Shown here: piece after piece, positions 43,794 through 51,135 of the stretch
How positions within the stretch are numbered: position 1 is the stretch's first letter
Layout of the letters: every line of letters begins with the position of its first letter
Source of the DNA: Paenibacillus lycopersici
GTDB taxonomy: Bacteria; Bacillota; Bacilli; Paenibacillales; Paenibacillaceae
Direction of reading: 5' to 3'
DNA: 64,000 nucleotides
Assembly: GCF_010119935.1 (NCBI RefSeq)
Contig: NZ_CP048209.1
Coordinates: 5,116,001 to 5,180,000 of the forward strand
Program-made: the position numbers and the translations under genes
The notes under the pieces: model-generated
Databases searched by the model: none
The model's input: the letters and a program-made list of their open reading frames with translations, nothing else
What the model was told of the DNA's origin: nothing

Positions 43794-44260
43794 TGGAACA
43801 AACGGCTGCCGAACGATTGAGAGCCATGGGCATTGCGCTGCCTGCCGCGAGCGAGCCTGCGGCGAGATATGCCAATTGCGTGCGGATGAACAACCTGCTG
43901 TTCGTATCGGGTAAAGGACCCGCGGGGCATCCGAAGGGCAAGCTTGGAGCAGACTATACGACGGCGGAAGGCTACCGGTTCGCTCGGCTCGCCGGCATCG
44001 AAATTCTCGCCGTGCTGCAATCGGCGCTCGGCTCCCTGGACGATGTCCGAAGGGTCGTGAAGCTGCAGGGCTTCGTCAATGCAACTGCCCATTTCGAAGA
44101 GCATCATCGCGTGCTGAACGGCTGTTCCGATCTCATGCTGGACGTATTCGGCGAGAAGGGCGTGCATGCGCGTTCCGTGCTCGGCGCCGTTTCGCTGCGG
44201 GACGATCTGCCGGTCATTATCGATTCTATATTCGAAATTCGGATGCAGCCGGACAGGTAA
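43790..44260 (+). CDS. RidA/YjgF-family enamine-imine deaminase-like protein
   Basis: A 156-aa protein of the longer Rid group. LLFVSGKGPAGHPKGKLGAD, the middle AVLQSALGSLDDVRRVVKLQ and HARSVLGAVSL (Arg for substrate carboxylate) are visible. RidA hydrolyses reactive 2-aminoacrylate-type enamines produced by PLP enzymes, which fits its operon position beside PfpI and under a MocR-type PLP-sensing regulator. The last conserved acidic residue of the family is replaced here by a hydrophobic context, so the exact activity may differ. Confidence 0.9.
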   Translation: MMEQTAAERLRAMGIALPAASEPAARYANCVRMNNLLFVSGKGPAGHPKGKLGADYTTAEGYRFARLAGIEILAVLQSALGSLDDVRRVVKLQGFVNATAHFEEHHRVLNGCSDLMLDVFGEKGVHARSVLGAVSLRDDLPVIIDSIFEIRMQPDR

Positions 44261-44275
44261 GGAGATGCAACGGCA

Positions 44276-44323
44276 GAACGCCGCTGCGGGCTCGGATCGT
44301 TGTTCCGGCGCGCAGCGGCGTTC
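44276..44323 (+). terminator. Hairpin after ridA-like gene
   Basis: GAACGCCGCTGCG pairs perfectly with CGCAGCGGCGTTC across a 22-nt loop, 15 nt after the stop. No U tract follows, so termination strength is uncertain. Confidence 0.5.
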
Positions 44324-44339
44324 TGTGTGCAGATGGTGG

Positions 44340-44480
44340 TGCGAGTACGACAGTACGGGTACGGCTGTACGGCACGGCAGTATGGGTACGGCAATACGGA
44401 TACGGCTGTACGGCACGGCAGTTGGATACGGCAGTACGGATACGGCTGTACGGAAACGGCTGTACGGCAGTACGGTTACG
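44340..44480 (+). repeat. Short TACGG-based tandem repeats
   Basis: The stretch consists of repeated TACGGCTGTACGGCACGGCAG-like and GGATACGG-like words, with TACGG occurring about fifteen times at intervals of 5-8 nt. It lies between the ridA-like and DinB-like genes and has no open frame of its own. It looks like replication slippage and is probably unstable. Confidence 0.8.
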
Positions 44481-44515
44481 TCAGAAGTCGGCTGATCGGG
44501 GAATAGCCGGTTTAC

Positions 44516-45055
44516 TTACCAGCCGCTGCGTTTCGCCAGCCCGGTAATGTGGGCAAGATGATGCTTGCCGTGCCAAGCGTAGATGCCCAGGTTCGTATCC
44601 AGCCGGATTTCCCTCCCGGTTTCCGGATGAACGAACACGCGCGCGAATGCCGCCTCGTCCATGCTGCGCAGCAGCGCGACCCAGCGCTCATGCAGCGCCT
44701 CGAGCAGCGACAAGGACGCTTCGACCGGCGCTCCCTTCGCATCGGGCAGCTCCGCCCAAGCGGATTCGTCGTACGGCTTGATGGTCGGCTTCTCCTCCGT
44801 CAGCGCCAGCTTGAACCGGATGAAGCTGTTCATATGGCTGTCCGGCAGATGATGCACGACCTGGCGGACGGTCCAGCCGCCGTCGCGGTACGGCGTGCCG
44901 AGCTGCTCTTCGGTCAAGCCGCTGACCGCCTCGCGCAGCAAGCGCGGCAGCGCCGCGATTTCCTCGATCCATTCGTTGCGCATGCCGGCCGTGATGTCGC
45001 CCGGCGCCGCGAACCGCCCGATCGGATACTTCAATTGCTCCGGCATTGCCGTCAT
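44516..45055 (-). CDS. DinB/YfiT-family bacillithiol transferase-like protein
   Basis: A 179-aa four-helix-bundle protein close to B. subtilis YfiT (bacillithiol transferase, BstA-like). The three metal His are in the pattern WTVRQVVHHLPDSHMNSFIR and the C-terminal YAWHGKHHLAHI. The start at 45055 is preferred: GAGGTG 8 nt before ATG. The open frame that continues to 46183 is carried by the 36-bp repeat and has nothing to do with this family. The role is probably thiol-dependent detoxification with bacillithiol. Confidence 0.9.
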   Translation of the reverse strand: MTAMPEQLKYPIGRFAAPGDITAGMRNEWIEEIAALPRLLREAVSGLTEEQLGTPYRDGGWTVRQVVHHLPDSHMNSFIRFKLALTEEKPTIKPYDESAWAELPDAKGAPVEASLSLLEALHERWVALLRSMDEAAFARVFVHPETGREIRLDTNLGIYAWHGKHHLAHITGLAKRSGW

Positions 45056-45214
45056 CTTCCATGCACCTCGCTCTGATAGTCGCAAATCTGTTACTATTAT
45101 AGCAGGATTGGAACAAGAAGCAGAGCGGTCTTGCGAACCATGAACAACCGGGCGAAGCGCCCGATCGTATCCGCGCTGCGCCACCATATACGACATAGGA
45201 GCTGCGATACTGCC

Positions 45215-45955
45215 ATGAACCAAATCGAACATCAACGCGAAAATCGCCACGATATCTGCAACGTGCCCTGCATCACGCTGTCTCCCGCGGGCGAACCGAT
45301 CGGCCAGCTCGTGCTCGCGCATGGCTGGGGCTCGACGAAGGAGAGTTACCGCTTCTTCGCCTCTCTGATCGCCGGATGGGGTTATCGCGTCATCATACCG
45401 GAGCTGCCGCTGCACGGCGAACGGGGGACGTTGGACTATTGGAGCTCGTCTGCGCTGCAGCGGCACTTCTGGAACGTCGTCGTCCAGGGCGTTAGCGAAG
45501 CCGGGGCGATCGCCGCAGCGCTGGCGGTACAATCCGGTCTGCCCGCGGCGATCGTCGGACACTCCACGGGCGGCTTTATCGCCGCAGGGACCTACGCCGA
45601 GCAGGATGCGATCCGCTCCGCGGTCGTTATCAACGGCTCCTGCTCCTGGCTGCGCTTCGAGGAGCTGTACCGCGAGCAAGCCGGCCTGCCCGCCATCGCG
45701 CCGGACGAGGAGGCAGCCCTGGCGCAGCATGATCCTCGCGAACGCATTCTCGCGTCCTCGAAGCCGCTGCTGCTCCTTCACTGCCTGGACGATACGTTCG
45801 TACCGATCGGCAGCCAGCATGATTTCGCCGAAGAAGCGGCTCGGCGCCGAACCGCCGAGTCGGCCGTTCGGTTCCACGCCTTCGAACGGGTCAATCACGT
45901 CATCACGCTTGGCATGCTGCAGCATGTTCATGCGTTTCTGGCGAGCCTCGCCTGA
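45215..45955 (+). CDS. Alpha/beta hydrolase
   Basis: A 246-aa hydrolase. LVLAHGWGSTKESY is the oxyanion-hole strand (HG-x-G), GHSTGG the nucleophile elbow, LLLHCLDDTFVP the acid strand and VNHVITLGML the catalytic His. This is the YtxM/serine-aminopeptidase-like group; the substrate is not clear. ATG 45215 has AGGAG about 13 nt upstream. The open frame to 45131 lacks support. It is convergent with the SgrR-like gene. Confidence 0.82.
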   Translation: MNQIEHQRENRHDICNVPCITLSPAGEPIGQLVLAHGWGSTKESYRFFASLIAGWGYRVIIPELPLHGERGTLDYWSSSALQRHFWNVVVQGVSEAGAIAAALAVQSGLPAAIVGHSTGGFIAAGTYAEQDAIRSAVVINGSCSWLRFEELYREQAGLPAIAPDEEAALAQHDPRERILASSKPLLLLHCLDDTFVPIGSQHDFAEEAARRRTAESAVRFHAFERVNHVITLGMLQHVHAFLASLA

Positions 45956-45974
45956 CAGGCGGCATATGCACCCG

Positions 45975-46068
45975 CAAGTGCTCGCGTAAGAACACGCGCA
46001 AGTGCATGCGCAAGCGCTCGCGTAAGAACACGCGCAAGTGCATGCGCAAGCGCTCGCCAAAGTGCACG
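45975..46068 (+). repeat. 36-bp tandem repeat, 2.6 copies
   Basis: The unit CAAG(T/C)GCTCGCGTAAGAACA and onward repeats at 45975, 46011 and 46047 (last partial) with exact 36-bp spacing. It is internally built of GCGCAAG and TGCATGCGC motifs. It is intergenic and non-coding as far as seen. Confidence 0.88.
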
Positions 46069-46071
46069 CGC

Positions 46072-46102
46072 AAGGCCCGGTGCTGTCGAAGCGCCGGGCC
46101 TT
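46072..46102. terminator. Hairpin between convergent genes
   Basis: A perfect 9-bp stem, AAGGCCCGG (46072-46080) with CCGGGCCTT (46094-46102), 13-nt loop, 16 nt after the minus-strand stop at 46119. U tract absent. Confidence 0.55.
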
Positions 46103-46118
46103 GCGTCGTTTCGTCCGC

Positions 46119-47939
46119 TTAGCGATGCGCCGGAACGGCTCCGTCGGTCTGTATCCAGACATCCTTGAAGTCGATCCAGCCAAGCGAGGACAGGGCGATG
46201 CCTTTCAGCTCGGGCTTGTACGCCGTGTTGCTCCGCTTATGAATCAGGAACAACACCTGCGCTTCCTCGCGCAGCCGGTCTTCCATCTCCTCCAGCAGAA
46301 ACCGCCGCTGCTCCGGCGACTCCGCGGCCAAGGCCAAATCGATCCGGCCCAGCGACCATGCCAGCAGCGCCGGATCCATGTGCGCGTTAACGAAGCTGCC
46401 CGCCTGCTCGTACGTTTCGATCTCGCACACCTCGTCCTCCGCGAACACAACGCTGTACAGGATGGAATCGGCTTCTTCGATGACGCCCGGATCCCGGCAA
46501 TCGTCGCCTTCGATCAGCCGAATATCCACCGGAATGCCGAATTCCGCGCAACGCGTCCGGATCCAGCCGGCGTCGCGCAAGTGGAACTTTCGCGTGAAGA
46601 GCGTGACTGGCGCGCCGTCATAGCCCGCTTCCCGCAGCAGCGTCCTCGCCTGCTCGCCGTCGCTCCGGACATGCCGCAGCGCGCTGTGCGCGTCGGGCCG
46701 GAAGCTGCGCGCCGCGTATATCCGGTTCTCCCCCAGCTCCTGAATCATGAGGGATCGGTCGAGCAGCAGATCGACCGCCCTGCGGAACGACTGCGATTGC
46801 TGCGGCCCGGGTTTGTTCCGGTTCCACGTCAGGAGCGAACAGCCCTGCAGCAGCGAATCCAGCTTCGCCCAATCCTGGTCGCGCTCTTGCTCGCGCACGT
46901 CATGCGTGAGCGCGAGCCTCTGCCAGCAATACTCCGAATCGATGCCCTGGCCTGCGGGCACATGCGCGATCACGACCCCGTCCAGATGCGCGCGGCCGAA
47001 GTAATAGCCCGGGTTCGCATCCAACGCGATCCGTTCCTCGTTCCGCTCCTTGAGCATGAACGGCCCCGTTCCGGCGGGACGCCGCCAATACGCCTCCTCG
47101 TCCTGCTGCATACGGTCGCGCGGCAGGATGGATGCGGCCGTCGAGCACATGAAGCGGTCGAATATCCGGTTCGGCTTCGCCAGCGTGACCGAGACCGTGC
47201 GCGCTCCCGCGGCTTCGACGGCAACGACGCTGCGAACCAGCCAGCTGTTCGCCTTGCCGGTTCGCAGCCGCTCCAGCGTGTGAACGACGTCGTCGGCCGT
47301 CAGCTCATGCCCGTGGTGAAAATAGACGCCGCGGCGCAGATGGAAGTGCCAGACCGTCGCATCGGTCGAGCAGTCCCAGGCATGCGCCAGCGCGGGAACG
47401 ACCCGGTTCGCCTGCGCGTCGAACGTCACCAGCCGGTCGAACAGCTGGCGAATGAGATGGGCGTCGAACGCGAAGAACACCTCCGCCGGGTCAAGCGTAA
47501 CGAGCGGGACGTTGACGGGCAGGCGCAGCAGGTCCACCTGCCGGGCGTCCTCCCCCGTCTCCGAACGGTAACCGAAGTGAAGCGTCAGCCATTCGTTGAA
47601 CCCTTCTTTGACCGCCGCTCCGCTTCCGAACCGGTGAAGCAGCTCGAACGCCTGCTTATAATGACCGAGCCCGGCCAGCTGCTTGGCGATGTCGAGCGCG
47701 AGCGCGTCCTGTTCCATCCGGAATACGATGCGCGAGCGGTTGCCGCGTCCCCGTCCCGGCTGCCATGCGATCAAGCCGTCCTCTTCCATGCGCCGCAGGA
47801 CGAGCTTCGCGTTCCGCGTCGTGCAGAACAGCGCCTTCGCAAGCTCGTCCAGCATGACCTCGATCGGCGTGCCGACGCCCGTCCCCTCGGCGAAACGCTG
47901 CATTAAACCCAGATACCGCTCTACTTGCACAGCCTGCAC
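46119..47939 (-). CDS. SgrR-like HTH regulator fused to solute-binding domain
   Basis: A 606-aa protein. An N-terminal winged helix (about 8-85; ELAKALFCTTRNAKLVLRRM) is followed by a complete family-5 peptide-binding-protein fold: WHFHLRRGVYFHHGHELTADDVVHTLER and GYYFGRAHLDG. No signal peptide, so the binding domain is cytoplasmic, as in SgrR, which senses sugar-phosphate stress and activates sgrS. Firmicute homologues control neighbouring transporters; here a 67-aa gene is divergent at 48057. Its ligand is unknown. Confidence 0.9.
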   Translation of the reverse strand: MQAVQVERYLGLMQRFAEGTGVGTPIEVMLDELAKALFCTTRNAKLVLRRMEEDGLIAWQPGRGRGNRSRIVFRMEQDALALDIAKQLAGLGHYKQAFELLHRFGSGAAVKEGFNEWLTLHFGYRSETGEDARQVDLLRLPVNVPLVTLDPAEVFFAFDAHLIRQLFDRLVTFDAQANRVVPALAHAWDCSTDATVWHFHLRRGVYFHHGHELTADDVVHTLERLRTGKANSWLVRSVVAVEAAGARTVSVTLAKPNRIFDRFMCSTAASILPRDRMQQDEEAYWRRPAGTGPFMLKERNEERIALDANPGYYFGRAHLDGVVIAHVPAGQGIDSEYCWQRLALTHDVREQERDQDWAKLDSLLQGCSLLTWNRNKPGPQQSQSFRRAVDLLLDRSLMIQELGENRIYAARSFRPDAHSALRHVRSDGEQARTLLREAGYDGAPVTLFTRKFHLRDAGWIRTRCAEFGIPVDIRLIEGDDCRDPGVIEEADSILYSVVFAEDEVCEIETYEQAGSFVNAHMDPALLAWSLGRIDLALAAESPEQRRFLLEEMEDRLREEAQVLFLIHKRSNTAYKPELKGIALSSLGWIDFKDVWIQTDGAVPAHR

Positions 47940-48056
47940 GCCCGATTACCTCCGTATATCCCGAAAAGGGGAAATGAATTTCATTAATTCTACTCTTTTT
48001 ATCCTCTTTTGGCGAGCGGATAATGGAACCAAGACATCGCAAGGAGGTTATCGAAC

Positions 48057-48260
48057 ATGCATGGATACCTGGTTCCGTATACGGAAGATAAGCTGCGGCA
48101 GTATCGCGAGGCGGACGGCGAGTTTCGCAGGCTGTGGGAAGAGAGATATTCGGCAAGTTCCACGGCGAGGACGCTCGGCTTCGCCGCGGCAGGCTGGCGG
48201 ACGCTGCTGCTGCGCAGACGGTCAAACGAAAGAAGACGGCGCGACACTTCGCTGAAGTGA
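48057..48260 (+). CDS. Small basic protein, 67 aa, divergent from the SgrR-like gene
   Basis: ATG at 48057 has AAGGAGG 9 nt upstream, a strong site. The product MHGYLVPYTEDKLRQYREAD and onward is basic, especially the C-terminal RRRSNERRRRD. I do not recognise it. A terminator overlaps its last codons, which supports a short real gene, possibly the target of the SgrR-like regulator. Confidence 0.6.
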   Translation: MHGYLVPYTEDKLRQYREADGEFRRLWEERYSASSTARTLGFAAAGWRTLLLRRRSNERRRRDTSLK

Positions 48261-48275
48261 CGGCCGTCTTTTTAC
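48233..48275 (+). terminator. Rho-independent terminator
   Basis: AAGACGG (48233-48239) pairs with CCGTCTT (48264-48270), with an inner CACTTC-GCT-GAAGTG stem, followed by TTTACTTTTTC. It overlaps the end of the 67-aa gene. Confidence 0.82.
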
Positions 48276-48419
48276 TTTTTCTTTTTCCCTCTTTCCCTCG
48301 ACTTCCTCTAGCTGTCTAATTCATATAAAAGGTCTAATTCATCTACAAGCTTTATATCTTCCGAAGGGCCGATAACCTCCCGCACCGCGAGCGCCTACGC
48401 CGGACCCCGCCCCCGCCGC

Positions 48420-49466
48420 TCACGGCTGCGCCAGCTGCGCTTCCGCCAGCATGTTCGCGGCCGCCGCGGCCGGTATGCCGTCCTGCTTCGCCTGAGCGTA
48501 TAGCTGCAGCAGAAGCCCGTATATCCGCTCCACGCTCCGTTTGCTGTCCGCCATGGACAATCCTTGCAGCTCGCAAGCGGTAATGATGAGACCGCCCGCA
48601 TTAACGACGTAATCCGGCGCATACAGGATGCCGCGCCGCTCCAGCTCCTCGGCATGCCGGCCTTCTTCCGCCAGCTGATTGTTGGCCGATCCCGCGACGA
48701 TGGCGCACCGGAGCTTCGGGATCGTATCGTCGTTCAGGGTGCCCCCGACGGCGCAGGGGGCAAAAATATCGCACTGCTCACTATAGATCGCATCCGGCGC
48801 AACCGCTCTTGCCTGGTATGTCTTCGCCGCCTTATCCGCGAGCGCGGTGCTGAGATCGGTGACGATCAATCTCGCGCCTGCGTCTCGAAGCATGCCGCAC
48901 AGGAGATAGCCGACTTTGCCGAGCCCCTGCACCGCGACCGTCCGGCCGTTCAAATCCCCGCTTCCGAGCAGATAGTCCGCCGACGCCTTCATGCCGAGCA
49001 GCACGCCGTATGCCGTCATTTCCGCGGTAAAATCGTTCGTCGCCATCATCGTGCCCGTCGTATCCGTCACATACGCCGTTTCGAGCCGGATCCAATCCAT
49101 ATCCCTGACCGTCGTCCCCAGATCGACGCCCGTCAGATAACGCCCCTGCTGCCGCTCGATGAACCGGCCCAGCGCGCGAAATTTCGCTTCGCTTTTATCC
49201 GTTGCCGGATTGCCCGTAAGTACCGCCTTGCCGCCGCCGAACGGCAGTCCGAAGACGGCCGCCTTGTACGTCATGCCGCGCGCCAGCCGCACCGCGTCCG
49301 CCACGGCCTCCTCCTCCGACGCGTACTCCCGCATCCGGCAGCCGCCGAGGGCCGGTCCGCGCTTCGTGCTGTGGATCGCGATCACCGCCTGCAGGCCGGA
49401 CTGCTCCTCCTGGCAGAATACGACCTGCTCCACCTGCAGACGCTTCATTTCCTTCCAGACGTCCAT
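48420..49466 (-). CDS. Leucine/phenylalanine-type amino-acid dehydrogenase (Glu/Leu/Phe/Val family)
   Basis: A 348-aa NAD-dependent oxidative deaminase. The catalytic lysine region is MTYKAAVFGLPFGGGKAVLTGNP; VDLGTTVRDMDWI provides the substrate Asp. The Rossmann motif is VAVQGLGKVGYLL, and PDYVVNAGGLI closes the active site. The family covers leucine, valine and phenylalanine dehydrogenases, which cannot be separated by eye. Same strand as the MFS gene, 110 nt downstream of it. No lpd/bkd genes adjoin. Confidence 0.9.
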   Translation of the reverse strand: MDVWKEMKRLQVEQVVFCQEEQSGLQAVIAIHSTKRGPALGGCRMREYASEEEAVADAVRLARGMTYKAAVFGLPFGGGKAVLTGNPATDKSEAKFRALGRFIERQQGRYLTGVDLGTTVRDMDWIRLETAYVTDTTGTMMATNDFTAEMTAYGVLLGMKASADYLLGSGDLNGRTVAVQGLGKVGYLLCGMLRDAGARLIVTDLSTALADKAAKTYQARAVAPDAIYSEQCDIFAPCAVGGTLNDDTIPKLRCAIVAGSANNQLAEEGRHAEELERRGILYAPDYVVNAGGLIITACELQGLSMADSKRSVERIYGLLLQLYAQAKQDGIPAAAAANMLAEAQLAQP

Positions 49467-49576
49467 GCCGCATCCCCCCTTACCCTGAAGTAACGAGACT
49501 AATAAGTATGTGGCGGATATGCGGATTATGTATGTATGTACGTCCGGTATTAGCGCGGCTCCATGTTGCGGCGTCG

Positions 49577-50806
49577 CTATTCCTTAATGAGCCAGAACAG
49601 CAGGAATTGCGCGGCGGCGACGGCCGCGAGCACGACCGGCAGCCAATGCGAAGTCAGATTGCCGGCCATGACAAGCAGCAGAACGATGGAGATGATACGG
49701 CCCGAATTCAGGAACGTCTCGCGCATCACGACCGACTCCACCCGCAGCTGCCCTTTGAGCGGAAGCTTGCCGATCAGTCCGTAGTAGTAGGACGTGAGCG
49801 TATTGACCGCCAGCGGATTGCAGATGGAGAACGCGATCATATACACGAGCACCGTCCACGAGGTGACGTCGTAGAGCAGGAAGACGGAACCGAGCACGAT
49901 GCCGGCTGACGAATACAGGACGAATTTCCGCACCGGCTCCTTGCCGACCCGCCTCGAGATGAGATAGCCGGTGGCGACGGTCAGCGAAGAGAAGAACATG
50001 CCCAGATAGCCGACGAGATCCTCGCGGCCGAACGTTTGGAAGAGCAGTATATTCGGCAGGAACAGCATGATGCCCTGGAACAAGCCGAGAACGAGGAACG
50101 CCCCGAGCCCTTTGACGAAGAGCCCGTTCCGGCGCATGACCAGTCCCATCAGCTTCAGATAGTACGCTCTGTGATGCGAGACGATCGACGGAATCCGGAA
50201 ACTGATCACGGAAGCCACGACGAACATGACGAAAGCGATCAGGAATACGATGATATACCCCTGCAGCCCGCCGCTCCATTGAATGATGAATCCGGCCAGC
50301 GCCGGCCCGATGAGACCCGCCGAGTTGAACACGACCATGTTGACCGCCAGAAACCGCACCCGGTTCTGCTCCGTCGATACGTCGTACATGAGCACGAGAT
50401 AGCCGGTCCAATACAGACCGCCGGCTATGCCGTTGAAGATGGCGAACAGCATATACCACGACGCCACCTGCTCCTGCGCGATAATGACGCATAGATAGAA
50501 GACGGCGATCATCATAATGCCGAGCCGGTACGTGACCATCCGGTCTTTGCGTTTCGTGATGATGCCGCCGACCGCGAAGGCGATGGGCGTGATCAGAAAA
50601 TTGATGATGTTGTATACGCCGTTGACGTACAGATCCTGCGTGAGTCTCCACAGATACAAATTCAGAAACAGACCGGACATGGAGGCTCCGAATTGAAAAC
50701 AGCCATGAATCAGCAGCGCGGTCACCGCTTCTTTGCTCAAACGCCTTTCCGGCGCGGCGTGTGCCGTTCGCCTTGGTTGCCATCGAAGTCCGATTCCAGC
50801 CTTCAT
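49577..50806 (-). CDS. MFS transporter
   Basis: A 409-aa integral membrane protein with about twelve hydrophobic segments (first at about 28-50), preceded by a basic N-terminus. Loop 2-3 reads ITKRKDRMVTYRLG, a reduced form of the MFS Asp/Arg loop. Helices such as AGLIGPALAGFIIQWSGG fit an efflux-type permease. No substrate can be named. There are no diagnostic partners. Confidence 0.82.
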   Translation of the reverse strand: MKAGIGLRWQPRRTAHAAPERRLSKEAVTALLIHGCFQFGASMSGLFLNLYLWRLTQDLYVNGVYNIINFLITPIAFAVGGIITKRKDRMVTYRLGIMMIAVFYLCVIIAQEQVASWYMLFAIFNGIAGGLYWTGYLVLMYDVSTEQNRVRFLAVNMVVFNSAGLIGPALAGFIIQWSGGLQGYIIVFLIAFVMFVVASVISFRIPSIVSHHRAYYLKLMGLVMRRNGLFVKGLGAFLVLGLFQGIMLFLPNILLFQTFGREDLVGYLGMFFSSLTVATGYLISRRVGKEPVRKFVLYSSAGIVLGSVFLLYDVTSWTVLVYMIAFSICNPLAVNTLTSYYYGLIGKLPLKGQLRVESVVMRETFLNSGRIISIVLLLVMAGNLTSHWLPVVLAAVAAAQFLLFWLIKE

Positions 50807-51135
50807 GCTCTCTATGTCCCCCTCAGTAGCGCAAAGCGCAGCCGTTGATCGGCATTGGTGTCATTGTACGGTACGGACGCATTAGCGGAAAGCGCTTCCA
50901 GATGGACTGGCAGGCCGAATTCCCCGTTCTCCCGCCCTAATCTACCGATATAGCCGCAAAACATGCCTTTCTTCCACGATCTGTCTGCTTCGGAACGACA
51001 GCCTCCGCTTGACGGATGCCTTTGCCGGCAGAATGTCGGAACAGACCACTAATAATGTCGGTATCGCACCCTATTCGGTGCGGACAGGTCGATTACAATG
51101 GAGCTATATCGACGATACCAAGGAGGCAGACAACG
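50807..51135. other. Intergenic control region of the GH78 gene
   Basis: No gene seen. Besides the MFS gene start, this 329-nt region contains a short hairpin, CGCACC-CTATTC-GGTGCG (51065-51082), and an AT-rich ACTAATAATG at about 51048, shortly before the GH78 ribosome site at 51120-51126. A regulator site is plausible; the -35 is unclear. Confidence 0.4.

Noticed and set aside
44516..46183. 555-aa protein extending the DinB-like gene upstream
   Set aside because: The extra residues are translated from a 36-bp tandem repeat and the antisense of the alpha/beta hydrolase; the family is about 170-180 aa and a good start exists at 45055.
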